The notes: generated from the letters alone by a model not told the origin. 64,000 bases of DNA from Channa striata (GCA_033026295.1 CM065168.1:24777306-24841305), one strand, 5' to 3'; positions 36,076 through 49,776 are shown, numbered from the stretch's first letter. Made by a program: numbers and translations.

Positions 36076-38345
36076 TCTCTTGCTGCTTTTGTTTGTTTGG
36101 CTCGATAACTTACAGCTGGCAGTTCCCGATCAATCAAAAATGGAAGAGCATTAGGAGATAAAAGGCGACAGAAGAAGTGAGTTCTGCACTAACAGAGCTC
36201 TGTATTAATTACTCACAAGTTCACCTTGAGTTTGTGAAATAATCATTTAAATGTGTGCGCTATTGAAACACTATTATAACGGCAAACTCCGCTGTAGCTC
36301 TTCAAAGCAACTAAAGCAAATGTGGCCGCCACCAGTTAAGTCAGGACTGTGTTTTTCCATGCTTCGTTCTCAGGTCCAGCTTAAAGAGTAACCAGGGGCA
36401 TCCTGTGGGGGAGAAGCTGTACGAGCGCATTAAAAAAACAGACAGGGCGCGAACCTTTCCTTCCCTCTGTCCGCTGGTTTGTCTTAACACAGGTTTGCTG
36501 TCGGCCGCTTGCCCCCTTTTCTCCCCAAGGCACCGCTCTTTATTGAGACATCAGCCTTGTTAGCCAGCTGTCAACAGGAATATAGGATCTACCAGATCAA
36601 TACAGCCGCGTCTGCCAGTCCTCTTGCGCTGTGGCCAGAAGCAGGCCAGGCCTCACAAAAGCAGGGGCCTCTCCTGAGACCTTTCCACCCATTAGCAGGA
36701 CGTGATGCTGGGCTGGCCCAGGCTTAAGCAGCCCCCGGGCCGGCTCCGCCGTGCTCTGTGATGGAAGCCATATCGTTGGGTAATTCATGTTTCTCCACTC
36801 TGCTGCCATGTGGGGTAGTAGATGCCTCACTGGGATGGCAGAGAATGAAGCGAAAAGAGTGAGCGACAGGGAGAGGACGTTGTAGGCAATGCTTGACAGC
36901 CCTGTAATGGGCCGGTGTTGTGGTTGTGTTAGCACATGCCTCCTGGAGAGAGACCTCTATGATGTTCCCTTCATGGGGACTGATGAATGATGGAGATGTG
37001 GCTCTGCAGCAACAGCCTCCTCTCCACTGTTATAGACAGACGGAGGAACACAGCGTGTGTTAGAAACAAAAGAGAGGCTGTGTGATAGAGGGATAGAGGC
37101 AGAGAAAGAGATGAGGAGCGGAGGACAGGGAACAAAGTGAGATGAAGAGAGGGAAAGAGGGGGAGGCTGCTGTCTCAAATGCGTCTCTTCAAGTTCCATC
37201 GGCGGGTGTCTTTATCAACACCAGCGGAGAGCATCTAGCTGATAATTTGCTGCTCTCAATTCCCTTCAATCCATTAAAGGATTTAAATGTTCATTAAGTT
37301 TAATAGAAGCCCAGCGAAGGTCTAATATGCTCTGATAAACGCCGGCAAACCTGCCAACCTGTTCCAATTGGTGCAGCAACAAAGAGCCATCCGTGTAATA
37401 AGGTCAAACTCAAAGTTTGTGCTCGGCTCACTTTGTGGAGCGCGTTCCCTCTGAGTCACCGCGGCTCAAACACCAGCAAGCCGCAACAGGTCCAGGAAAG
37501 TAAATGGTCGAGCAGATGTCTCAGAATGACTCGAATGAGCGTTGTGAGTCATTTACATAGTCATTTTCTCATCAGTTTAGTGCATTAGAAAGAAATACTG
37601 GAAAACATGAAGGGTGACCAATTTAGGTCAATTTTCTTTGTTGTTCTTTGTCTTTTAAAAACTAATTTTCAAAGTCAGAGAGTTTAGCAGAGTATGTTTT
37701 GCATGCATGAATGCTAACATTGCGAATTTCTGTAAGTCCAGCAGCTTTTGGCTCATTTTTATGTATAAAACAGAGCCAGCATGTCCTCATAAGGCAAACT
37801 AGGCAATTGCCCAAAGCACCTCTTTGGCAAGGGTGACAAAATGCGGATCCAACTGCAAAAAATCTATATGAATTTATGGAATGTGTCAATCAGGCTGCCA
37901 TGTATGGATTTTCTATTTCTATTTTTTTTTATGAATTTACTACTTGAAGCTGTTATTTAAAAAATTAGTTTATTATGTGGTACATACCTGCTCAGTATGG
38001 ACTACTTTTTTTGTCGTCAGTCCAGATGAATATTGAAACATATTTCCTGAGACTCAACAAAAGGGCTCATGTTGAGGAGGCAACAGTCTGGACAAAAGGA
38101 AGCTTACTAGCAAAACAGACTTATAAACATAAAAAAGGAACGGGAAAGCTGAAGTGTCTGACGAGTGTGATTAAGCGTCCAATTAATATTTCAATTGTTT
38201 TCAGCTGAATTCCATATTTCAGCAAGAGAGGGTCAGGGAGAGATACAGCAGCTGTAATAAAGAGAGGGATGACAGCTGTGTTGTCATGTTCTCAAGCAGG
38301 TTCTTAAAGGTGTTGTGCAGACCTGTTTGGTGGGTCATTTGTGTA

Positions 38346-38590
38346 CAGTTGGGTGTAAATTTTTGCATCTCCATATGGAGTGGCAAAAATCCATTTTATT
38401 TTATCAGGGGGATGCAAATTTCTGCTACTGATTTAATTTTCATGATTTTACAGTTTTGTTACTTTTGATGACGAAAGAACATTTGTATTAGAGGAACGTG
38501 CATTATCATTATGTTAAGTTGTTCACATCCCCTTTCACTGAAATTCCATCAACTTTTTTGCCACTTTTTCGAAACTTTTGCACCCAGCTG
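38346..38590. mobile_element. 245-bp MITE with CAGTTGGGTG terminal inverted repeats
   Basis: The left end CAGTTGGGTGTAAATTTTTG pairs with the right end, whose reverse complement reads CAGCTGGGTGCAAAAGTTT. The first ten bases match at nine positions. The flanks TTTGTGTA (38338-38345) and TTTGTATT (38591-38598) match at six of eight positions, so an aged 8-bp target duplication of hAT type is possible. There is no coding capacity. A related fragment lies near 63130. Confidence 0.65.
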
Positions 38591-39492
38591 TTTGTATTTG
38601 AAAAAACTGCCTACATATTGCATCCTGCATGCTAAATTGTGAACACTTTGAGTTCACTAGCGCCTCTCTAGATTATTAGTGTTATGAGTCCGGCATATTG
38701 GCCTTTGTGTGTTGCTGGTATGGTACGTGGTAAATAGAGCGGTGCCATAAAGTAATTGTTTTTTGCCTGGAGCAGCAAAAGTGCATTGGCTGGCCCTGTG
38801 TATAAATACTGACAGAAATGTGAAAATAGCTGTAACATTATTAGTTTACAACACATTGGTCTATTTGACCTTCATCAGGTATCTGGGGAAATGTACTATA
38901 AGAAGTAACACCCAGTTACCCAACCACAGAAACACACGTCAAGATTCTGCATTACACATCTTCACTTTTCAGTATCAAGCCAAGTGAGAAATGATACACT
39001 GCACAAGAACAAATCATTCATTATAGATTAGGGCCATAATTCATTGTATCTTATACATTTTACAGTTTTGAAGACAAAATACACAATTGTCTCATAAATG
39101 AAAACCATGACCTTTTAGAAAACCTTACCCTGGTTTCTTCAAAGACATGCAGTCAGGATCACATCTGTTGCACATTCAGCTTTGCAGAGATTTTGTCCAT
39201 GTAAAAATATTGAAATTCTTTTGTGAAATGTTACTGTAGGTAAACTTTTGTGTTTGCAAATAAAAAAATCGGACTTTATGCTGTTGCACCAGTTTGGAAA
39301 CAGATGTTACAGCGAGTGTTAGAAAGGCTCCATATTACAAGGTTAGTTGTAACAGTGTGTTAGAACGAAACCACGCTGACAGTAAGTTCAATAACACTAA
39401 TATGTAACATGGACGAGAAAACTACATTTAGCTTTCCTACATTGTGGGCTTATGTCAGTATTCATATCATTTGAGGTTTGTGTGTGTATATT

Positions 39493-39494
<2 letters not shown>

Positions 39495-39588
<94 letters not shown>
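39495..39588. repeat. Long (TA)n microsatellite in intron 1
   Basis: About 94 bases of almost pure TA dinucleotide with one TATTAT interruption. Such tracts can extrude cruciforms and are often variable in length. Confidence 0.95.
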
Positions 39589-39591
<3 letters not shown>

Positions 39592-41215
39592 TGTCGTGTA
39601 GATGAACACTATAAAATGCAATATTGTTATTGTTGTTTATTTCTTTATATTTCTTTAGTACATCATGCATTTATATTGAAATTGCTTGTTTTGCACTCAC
39701 AAGATTTACAATTAACCATCTGACTGTTAGGGTGTAACATTGCTCCCCTCGTCATTTTCTGTGGAATTGTACAAAAACACTTAGTGCTAGAAATAAACTT
39801 GAAGTTTTAATTTGTAGCTGAGATATATATGTGGCTTGTATAATAGCACAAATAACACAGTGTTTCTTTTTTTTTATAGTTTGTTAAAATGTGTCTCAGT
39901 TGTTCATTGCCCATTTCCCTAGTGAGCACGTGTGATCCAGGTTGATAAATGTCTCGCAGGACCTGTTTCCAAAAGGAAATAATGCGTTTTACACAGTAAT
40001 CTTTCCATAAAACACCAACATGATGTAATTAATATGTGGTAAGGGAGTTGTAGTGGGGGTGGGGTGGGACCTCATCTCTGATAGAAATCCATATGTAAAC
40101 ATGTGCTCCCTCACACACACATACAACCTGACTTATGTCTGCTCTCCTGTGATATTAATGTCACACATACAGGAAGCGATCAGAAACATTTCAAACGTCC
40201 ACCTCATACAAACGGATTAGGGAAAAGAAAGGAAGGAGGAGAGGAGAAAGTCAATAATGAAGGACATTTTGGCAAAAGGTTTGTAAAAGTCTATTTCAAT
40301 GTCTTGCATCAGCACGTAGCCTGTGAGCTACCTTCAGCTGAAGTAACCGCAGCATTTAGTGGGAAAAAAGAGAGGTAGTGTTAAATAGACCCTCTCCTTG
40401 TTTGGAGGACAGGATGTTTGTGTGGTAAATGGAGCCTAAAAAGTACCTTTGCTCGTCCTGGCCTTCTGACTTTTACACCGTGCTATTACTGTTTCACAGC
40501 AGATTCATCATTAGCCCGAGACACATCCAGAGCGTGGGCCAGGACATGATATGTATTTCAAGATCCTTCTGTGACCACTTAAAAAAAAAAAGTGTTTCAT
40601 TTCCCCTCTTTATTCTCTCCGAGCATTACTAGCTGTGTTTTATTGCGGTGTGAGGTTCTAACATGATTGACCGCAGCTGTAATACACGTGTCCACAAGCT
40701 CAAAGATGAGCGATATCACAGTTTAAGGAAACTATTTGCGGGTGCACAAAAAAATGCAGAAAAATTCATTATCATCCAAACTTTAATAATGAGCCTGGAG
40801 AGAGGAAGAAGCTGAGCATCTTTTCGATAAGATGAAGATCTCTGAGATAACCGGTCCAGGGATGTTTAATGGAATGATTCAGCAGCGGGTAACCCGCAAA
40901 CACGGCCAAAGCAGGGAATCCAAAACCTCCTTTATTCTCCTCTCTGTTCTCCGTCGTCTCCTCTTCACACTCTGCTCTTTTAAATGCATGAAGCTCGGTT
41001 TGTTCGTCTACTCGCACCCGCACTAGATTAACAACAAAGCTCGTGTATCCCTGAGAGGCTCTGGAGCTGAGACAGTGGTGGTGACTCTCCTCGGCTGTGA
41101 TGACAGATGAGGAAATGCTCGAGTTAGCTCAGCACTGCAACTTTCCACACATCGTTCAGCTGGGAAAAACAAGCCATAATACAGCAGCACATGAAATGTC
41201 CAGATCTGTTATGAA

Positions 41216-41245
<30 letters not shown>
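41216..41245. repeat. (GAT)10 microsatellite
   Basis: Ten consecutive GAT units within intron 1. Confidence 0.95.
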
Positions 41246-41250
<5 letters not shown>

Positions 41251-41989
41251 GCCTAGGACTGCTGTATTTTATTCAACATCGTGTGTTATGGGCATGACGG
41301 TGGTCATTCAGGCGGACATACTGTATCATGTAAATTTACAGGTTAATGTTTTTATTCTGGAACTTTAAAGAAATTATTAATTTGAGTGAATAAAAAAGGT
41401 GATTTTTTGTCTAACTGGCCTTTATGTCTGCTCTGAAAAAAAAAAAGGTCTGTTCTCTTTAAGGTCACCCTGACTCCATTCTGCTCTGATTAGCCATCTT
41501 GGAGAAGCCTGGTGGGTCGAGCAGAGTGGTGGAAAAGCTCCAGTCAACCTGAGCAACCGCTGTAATGATAGCACAACTGTGCACTTTGCATGAGTGCCGA
41601 TGTGAACTCGAGGTCAATTTATGTTCAAAAAGTAGGATAAGTTAGGACTTAAATAAGAGAAAAAACACAACATGGCTTAGATAAAGGGTTAATCACGACT
41701 TGTGGCAATGAGAGAACTTAACACTAACCACAGTCTGTTATCCAGGAGAATACTGACATTGTGCTTTAACATTAATATGTTTTAGCTTACAGAGAGGTGG
41801 CTAATTATGTTTGTCAAAAATGAAATGTGATGAATGAAATACAATTTGTTACAGATGCAGCTTTTACCCGAGACAAGGGTGGGCACTACAGCACGTACAG
41901 TGTAGTATGACTAAAAGTATATAGGCCCATCAAAGCTGCACAATTCAAGTCATTTATACCAGTAATATGCAAAAGAAGCAGTGTCTCCC

Positions 41990-42150
41990 AAGTCTGGTCC
42001 TGTGGGACCCCCTGCCCCGGTTGTTTTCCATCTATCCCTACTCGACTACTGCCCTATACCCACAGCTGATTACCTGGATCAGGTGTGATTCGCTATAGTT
42101 ACATTATCATATATGTGCAGTGAAGGACACATGAGGCATGATCTACCAAA
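41990..42150 (+). repeat. Probable interspersed repeat of teleosts
   Basis: CTCCCAAGTCTGGTCCTGTG, then CCACAGCTGATTACCTGGAT, CAGGTGTGATTCGC and GAAGGACACATGAGGCATGA resemble a widespread fish repeat of the 'ctggtcctggggacccc...cagctgattacctggatcaggtgtg' kind. The class is unknown and the limits are approximate. Confidence 0.5.
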
Positions 42151-42916
42151 GATTAATTGAGGTTTTATTTGAGGTTATTAAAGAAAAAAAAGATTAGTAA
42201 ATTTGACCTACACGTCATGTTTTTTCATTTGTGAAATGAATTTGAAAGCACAAGTGAAAAATATTAGCTTGTTTATTTAGAATTATTATATTTTTCAATG
42301 ACTCAAAAACTACAATTTAAAATATAGTGAATGGCAATGTAGCTCTCTAACTGCATAAGAGGTATAAGAGATGTTTACATTTAATATGATTGTTACTGGT
42401 TGCTTTTTTTCCATCAGACTATATTTCAGTACCTCCAAGCCAGATGTAAAGAGTTCATTAAGACTTTTGGATTACTACTAAAACATATGGCTCCTCTAAA
42501 AAGCAGCAGGGTGGTGCAGTTCTTATTAAATTTGACTGGAGCAACAAGATGTTGTGTAGTTGTATGGTAGTTTTCAGCCGTTGACTGACACACATTTAAA
42601 AATCAGATAGTTTGGATATTATAGATGCAATATTCTACTTCTTCTGAAGAAAATGATCTTAAACTTTGTTTTGGGTTTTCACACATTAAAAATCCATTTG
42701 CACAATAATAGGAACATTGCATGAATGGCTAAATGGATGATGATGAACTAATTACCTCACCTAAGGATGACCCACGGCGCATCAGGTCAAATTCAGTATA
42801 ATGTTGCTGCGCTTAACAGGAAAGAAAGACTCCACAAAGTCAAGGCCAACACGACACAAATAGTCTATAACGGCCTATTTAAAGTGATACTGGTGTAAAA
42901 TGTTGAAGACGGCTTT

Positions 42917-43080
42917 GTGAGGGGTTGTTAGCACTGCTGCCTCACAGTTAGAAGGTCATGGGTTCAAACCTGCTGCTTGGTTGTTTGCATCTGGTTCTAT
43001 CAAAGACCTGCAGTCCCGTAAATGCTAGGTGTAAATTGTTGTATGTCTGTCTTGACATTACCAGGAGCAGCTGCATGTGA
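42917..43080 (-). repeat. Fragment of common teleost repeat (inverted)
   Basis: GTTAGCACTGCTGCCTCACA, GAAGGTCATGGGTTCAAACC and TGCTAGGTGTAAATTG keep the order of the reverse complement of the repeat represented at 19925-20118. It is diverged. Confidence 0.6.
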
Positions 43081-46000
43081 GAATGTCCGCGTGAGTTGTG
43101 AGTTGGCACCAAAATTGTGTCTGGACCCTAAAGAGTCCTAACTGCCCCATGACAACTGTTCAAACACAGGGGTTCGGCTGGGATTCAGCAGATGGACATC
43201 AGCATCAGCTTCAGAGTGCAGCTTTAATAGAACAGGACGTGCACAATCTCCTGTTGTGCGGAGAACTTTATATGAGCACTTCTGCGTCAGCCCTGCTATA
43301 GACTCACATTTATTGAGCTAGTGACGTTTTTTCTGGAGATGGAATCTTGACTACGTATGGCACAGTACTGTATGTGGCCCACTTTATTATGTTATCACAT
43401 TGCAGACTCCAGACTGCTCTCTCTTAAAGCACACACACTCCAGTGCAGAAATAGTGATTCACTGACTGACAGTAATTATCACCATTCGTCATTAAGCATA
43501 AGCCAGGGATGATAAGAGCTCTTTATGTAAAATGTCAGCTCACTCAAATGATGAAAATGATTAAAGGGCGTCAGTGGGAAATAGAGACATACTGTACAGG
43601 CTGCACAAGGCCTGAAACGAGCTGACAGCACGGGGGCCTGGAGCGGCCGGAGTGTGGGGAAATAAATAAAGAATAAAAGTAATTTTATTTATTAAAAAGG
43701 GAGGCAGAGTGAGAACTGCGCTGCTATAGAAACATCAGAGATCTGGAGGCTGCAAGTTGAGTCTGTATCGATAAAATATCACTGTTGTCTTGCTCTAGCT
43801 CGCTTGCTTTCACTTCAGCACAGGTAACCTCTGAGTGAACTCTCTCTAACATAAGTCAATACGTTGAGGCGTACTTTCCTAGCTTTGCACCAGCAGGCCA
43901 TGCTAAAAGTCAAGGGCTCTGTTCTGCTCGGCAAGTGTAGTAGACAACATCAACCCACATCGCTGCGGACGCTATCAGCTGCAGATATCACACTCTGTCA
44001 TCTGCTTTTAGGCGTTTCTGGCTCTCCTCTTCGAGTTTTCCACTCCCCTCGTCCTTCTCATTCCCCCTCTCTTTCGTTCCTCACCTCTCCTCTTTACCTG
44101 CTCTATTTATAGTGCGCCTCTTCTCAGATACGTCTATACCCCTCTGGATGTTATCCCCTGGGGAAGCCAGGCAGGCTTGGGCAGCAGTATAGTCTGCGAT
44201 TCACTCATCTCCCCTGGGAGTGAACGAGCCTCGCTGGCCCTGAGCTTCCTACCACCCTCCATCATGCAGCAAACACGATGCCTTGCAAGGATATACAAAG
44301 CAGGGTCCCGTGCTCAAACCTGGGAGCACCTGCTAAAATAAGATGTAAGGGACTGTAACGGCTGCGCTGGCCAGTCTAAACCAAATCATCTTGTCATCGT
44401 CCCAGCCGAGGAGCAGACACTCCACTGCCCACTGTTTCTGACCTAGTCTTGGGATTTTTGAAAGGCATAAACAGGAGTGTGTTTCGAGTACATTCTATTT
44501 TTTGTAGAAAAGTGCTGCCTCTAGTGCATTTTGTGCTGATATTATGGAAAAAGTTGTGTAGTGCACACTTCCTTGCTTCATTTCCATAACAATTCTGGGT
44601 GCACTGGCGTTGATGATGATATGTGGTGTTGTGTCTCGAGTGTAAAAATACTGTAGGTTACAGGAACAGTAGATTCCTTTTTGACTTCTGTGTTTGTTTT
44701 GTTCAGCCACTTACAGCTGCAGCGACATTAAGCCTGTCAAGTGCATTGATCCTACCCCTGCTGATAAAAGATTTCATGTCATACTGCTCATCACTCACGT
44801 GCTTATAAACACTTTCCAGGTGCATTGCACATATGTACCAAAGCCAGACAATAATTATTATATTGCATTTTCGAATTAGTTTATCGGGTTATTATGGGAA
44901 AAAAATTTAAATGATCACATCATTCTTTACATGTTCGTTTGACATTGATAGATCAGTAACATATTAGAATTCTGGGCTGTGCCTGTTGTCTCTTGTAGCA
45001 TTGATCTTCCAAAACCAACAAATCAAAAATGCATGAGCCAGGTAATGATTTCATCAAAAAAGTATCAAGCATGTGACAGAGTCCTATTACTGAGGGATAA
45101 TGATAGAAACACTTTAGTACACCTAACAAATCAAGTCTTCAGCCTGTCGGTGTCCTCAGGGGCCCTGCTGTGCTGCAAGGTGCCCAACTGTGGCCTGTCG
45201 AGTCCTAGTAGTCTTTCTGTGTGTGAGTGTGTGTATTTTAATGGGTGTTATATTTTAAAAACTTGCTTTAGTTGGCATGTTGATTTTTTTCTATAAAATA
45301 TAAATGAAATGTCTACACTACTATATGCCATTATTTGCAAATCAATAAAAAAGGAATTTTTAAAGGGCGGCTTACTCTCTATGGCTTTAGTTTAGGGTGA
45401 AAATGTACATAAGAGCACAGAAATATTTGTGGTTGTTTCAAACTTCCCTCTGACGTCACTTTATAAAAAGATTTCTGTGCTCTTTGCTGAAAAACGTTTT
45501 TCATCATTAGGAGTTCAGATAAAATAGTTTGAGCAACAGCCCGACATAATCTGAATTAAAGATTCCTCTAAGTGATGTCATCTGGAGGAATTTTTCAGCT
45601 GAAAGTAGGGAGATATTTTAATGTAGGGATGTTTAATAGCATTTATTTTCATGTACACCTCAAACTAGATCCAAAAGTTCAATCAGTGAAGGCCACCTTT
45701 GAGTAAAAAACCTCCTTTAGGTAAAAATGCTCAGTTTAATCTCAGTTTATCAGATTAAAAATTGTGTACTGTTAAAAATAAATATCGAGTCAAAATATGA
45801 AACAGTTTTTGAAAATTCTGCAGTGTTCGAACTAAGGAGGAGAGGCACCATCTGACTTATTATCAGAGCATAGCTTAAAAAGCAGCCACTGTGTGGAACA
45901 TTATTACAAAAATCTGACTAAACAGTGGCTCATGCATTTTCTATTTGTTTACTTTCACACTTTGCCAGGTCAGTCGCAGTAAAGTGTTTCATTAGTAAAT

Positions 46001-47009
46001 GTGTTGGAGTATATTTCCATAGTCCCAGCTGCATCCGATAATGAACATCTGTGCGTGTAACTTGTCCAGTCACGTCCGTGACAGCCCTATTTCAGGGTGG
46101 CTTATCAAAACCAGTGATGGAACTAGAAACGATATTTATATTATGTCTTATGTGTCTTATATGTATTCTAATATGTTATATGTGTTATAAAAAAAAGTAC
46201 AAACATTGCAAACGTACCACATTACAAATAAAAGTTCTGCATTCAGACTTTTGAATGAGCTACTCATACCTGCATAATGCACCACCATATTTAAAAGTAC
46301 GTGTTACACCCATGTCCCCTGTGACCAGCTGTAACTCTTTCGAATGCATTTAGTTTAGTCATGAGGTTTCCAACATCGGGGTGTAGGCCCTACAAAAAGG
46401 TCATGAGATAAATCTGTGGGGATGTGAAATGATTAATGTGAGAGGAAAAAGAACAAAGAACCCACCACCACTGCTCAAACGTCCGTGTGTATTTGACTTT
46501 GTTACTGCCCACCACTTCTCAACTGAAATTCAGTCAAATTAAAACGAAGCTGGGCCTTTGTTATAAAGAGACCTTCTTCACTTTGCCTTTGCGCGGACAC
46601 GTGGAGCCCGTATACTGTACTGTACGTTAAAACGTGCGTGTTTGTGTGTGCGTGTGGCTGGTTACTGCTGTTTGCGGTTGATGGGTCTGTTTACCACATT
46701 AAACCCTGAAAACAAAAATCATTCCCTGCACTCACCACACAAACAGAAAAGTTCAGAAGATGAAAAGATGAAAGGTTTTGGGGGAAGAATGTCTGCATCA
46801 GAGTGTCACGAGTCTTTCAGCAGTCGTCTCCCTCCATCCGTCTGTACCGCTTTCTCTGCACCAAGGACAAAATGCTTCCCTCACAATGGAGACGTGGGGA
46901 GAAAAGAAGGGCCTCTGGGGAAAGAAACTTCAGGGAGAGTTTGGAGAAAGATGAGACGATGAGGAGGAGGGGGAGGGAGGGAAGAAGGTGAGTGTAGGTG
47001 TAGAGGTAA

Positions 47010-47065
47010 CGATGAAGCTTTAATGATCCCTGTGGGGAAAATAGGCCACTGCTGCAACAAATGCA
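47010..47065 (+). repeat. Short LINE-derived relic ('TTTAATGATCCC' type)
   Basis: GCTTTAATGATCCCTGTGGG followed by GAAAATAGG resembles the widespread fish LINE/SINE phrase 'ttattgatccc..aggggaaatt'. Only a small piece is recognisable. Confidence 0.4.
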
Positions 47066-48627
47066 AAGAGGATACGGCAAGAGAGCAAGAGAGGAAGAAA
47101 CGTGATACCAAATCACAGCATCACCACTGACCAAACCTCTGTTCTACACACATGCATCATTTACATGTGAGAATTTTTCAATTTAGTGTAATACAGGACA
47201 AAACAGGGACGAAAATGAGGACATAAGGAAAGGCAAAGAGAGGTCAGAGTAGGCTGGTCGTAAAAGCCAGTGAAAAAGAAAACTGAATCACCCCAACATA
47301 ATGTCATGGAGGACGAGAGTCAGCGCTGTCCGTCTGAGCTGCCTGCCGATACGCAGCCCCCCCACAGAAAGCTGTGACACACAAACTCAACACTTAGGTA
47401 AAAGTGCCTGTATTCTCAACTCAAAGTATTAATTAAAAGTGATAAGCAAAGGATTTACATTCTATGTCATGTACAAAAATAAAATAACTCAAACAAGAAA
47501 AAAATAAAGATTAAAGGTCACAGGTGGTACAGGTAGAGCACTGTGGTTACATCAGCATTTGTAAGGTTGTGATATTTTAATATTAAAACCACCAAGTTGT
47601 ATTAAGGTTGTAGCTGATTGGTGTATATTTAATGGAGGTTCCCAGTGACATTTTTGAAGCTCCGGGATCATATTGAGTACTCACAACAAATACTAGTGCT
47701 TCTCAGTGCACACTTCTCGGTGTTCTGTTAATCACTTATTCAACAATATCCATACAGACACTAAATCTATTGCTACTAAAGGCCCATCGGATCGTGAGGA
47801 CAAACATTTTCTAGAAGTTGCTACATGCTGACGGATGTTTCCTGTGGATACAAGATGTTTCCAATCAGACAGTGTTTTTCTTGTTGTTCTAGCGACTTCT
47901 TTAATTTGCTTAAATAACTTGCTGCTAGTTTTCGTTGACAGTCTAAAGACTGCACATCCGCTGACTTGGAGACAAACTTGGACTAATTAAGCCAAGGTGT
48001 GAATGTAAGTGTGAATATGTTTGGCTGCTTCTGTGTCTCTGATACTGTTAAGGCCATTCCTTGATTAGCCAAGGGCCATGTTACAGCCTCCTGTGACCAC
48101 GTACAGGACAAGAAGTAGCAGAGAACAGACTGATGAATTTTAATATTATCTCAAAGAAGGTCACATTTTAACAGACATACGTGTGATTTGTGGACATAAT
48201 TTTCTTTTTTACAAATTAATTTAGAAGAACAACCCAAAAACTTGGTGCACATTGATATTATTATTATTTTGGCCCTTTTTTGAAATTAATGCAGAGCATA
48301 GGTCACAATTATACATACAAGGTCAAAAAGTTTTACTTTAAGAAGAGGCTTTTGGTAGCCATCAGCAGAACTCACCAGGTTCAGTGGCAGGTTCTCCTTT
48401 AATTTACATCATTGACTGTAGGTGTGAAATTGGAAACCAAATGCTGTCATTTCAATACTCTGTGTTTTGTCACCCACAGATTTCTCTTTACATGTAGGTT
48501 GCTCCATTTGAATTACGTAACTGTCTTGCTGAAAGATTTAGTAAAAAAACTAACTTAGCAGTGATGACACTGTATCACCATATAGTGAATGTGAAGTTGG
48601 AGCTCCTGAGTCTATCACGGCTGTCAT

Positions 48628-48944
48628 TGAGTGCGTTTACATTCACTTAAGTAACCGGGTTACAGTCGGCTTTCTCCACCTGCATGTGAGTCTAGCAACA
48701 GGCTGCAAGTGAAAGAATGAATGAACGGAGGGACGGTTAGAGAGTTCACGGCGCGATGTCGCCTAATTATAGAAACAAAGTTAAAATAAGGTCAGACAGA
48801 AATTTTATTTCACACAAAGTGTCTCGTAGACGTCTGAATAAGTCCCTTTCCCATGCTGCAATTATACGCAGGATTCCCGTAACTGGGTTCCCCGATTACC
48901 ATTATTCTCTGAATGACCCGGTTATTCACACTTATTATTTATTA
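48628..48944. repeat. Probable DNA-transposon relic
   Basis: GAGTGCGTTTACATTCACTT followed by AAGTAACCGGGTTAC resembles a common fish MITE terminus ('gagtgcgtttacatgcac.taagtaa.cgggtta'). A second set of similar words (GTAACTGGGTTCCCCGATTA, then GACCCGGTTATTCACA) closes the block near 48935. The exact ends and target duplication are not resolvable. Confidence 0.45.
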
Positions 48945-49075
48945 TACGCTGGACAGACCTCCAGTCTATCTCAGGGCCATCACAGAGAGACCTACAGAGA
49001 CAGACAACCACTCACATTCATACATAAGGAAAATTACTTGGACTGTAGGAGGAAACCGAAGCATCCAGATGAATA
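48945..49075 (+). repeat. Fragment of common teleost repeat
   Basis: CTGGACAGACCTCCAGTCTA, CAGAGACAGACAACCACTCA and TGGACTGTAGGAGGAAACCG are in the order of the same abundant repeat found at 19925-20118, here in plus orientation. Confidence 0.65.
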
Positions 49076-49716
49076 GAAAGTACTTCCTATCAATACATTA
49101 CTTTGCAACCCAAAGCAAATTAATTGAAGCAACACGTTCTGGTAGTGATGCACTGATCTGACTGCAATATTTCTGACACAGAGTCTGATCTACATCTTAT
49201 TCCTCTGTGCAGTTCGGCTCCAACACTATTAAAAACACATCAGTGAGATGGGAGATCCTTTATTACCGTGAACACCCTCACTGTACTTTAATGTGACCCA
49301 ATCCCACCTACGGTATTATCTCACCGGAGCACCCAGTATAAATTATTCCGAAGCTGAAAGTAGTTCCCCCATAAATGCACTATGCTCCTGTTTTAGTGAG
49401 TTTTGTTCAAAAGTACAGTGCCCAGGTGTTTGATTTAATACACCTACACATGCACATTTTTTTTTTAAATTACACTTTAGTTTTGTTTTGCATTTATGTT
49501 CATCACAGGTCATGTTGTGGCTGATCTGGCATTTTCCTTTAGTTTATAAAACGGCATGTCTGTTACGTGAATCCCTGCCTTTACTGACTGTTGATTCCTG
49601 CAAAAAAACAAGGGATTGTCAGTAAAGGACAGAAAGTTTGACTTAATGGTGTTTTGTCATACTGAGATTAGTGATGAGTAAAGGTGGGTCATTTGCGAAT
49701 AAAAGTTTCACAACTG

Positions 49717-49774
<58 letters not shown>
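49717..49774. repeat. (CT)n(CA)n compound microsatellite
   Basis: A CT run (about 8 units) passes directly into a CA run (about 21 units). Confidence 0.95.

Positions 49775-49776
<2 letters not shown>

Noticed and set aside
35812..36161. Plus-strand frames of 98 and 107 codons
   Set aside because: Half of each is a His/Thr run made by the CA microsatellite, and the two frames overlap.
46642..47134. Plus and minus frames of about 105 codons
   Set aside because: Frames are open on both strands over a purine-rich block; no domain or splice evidence.
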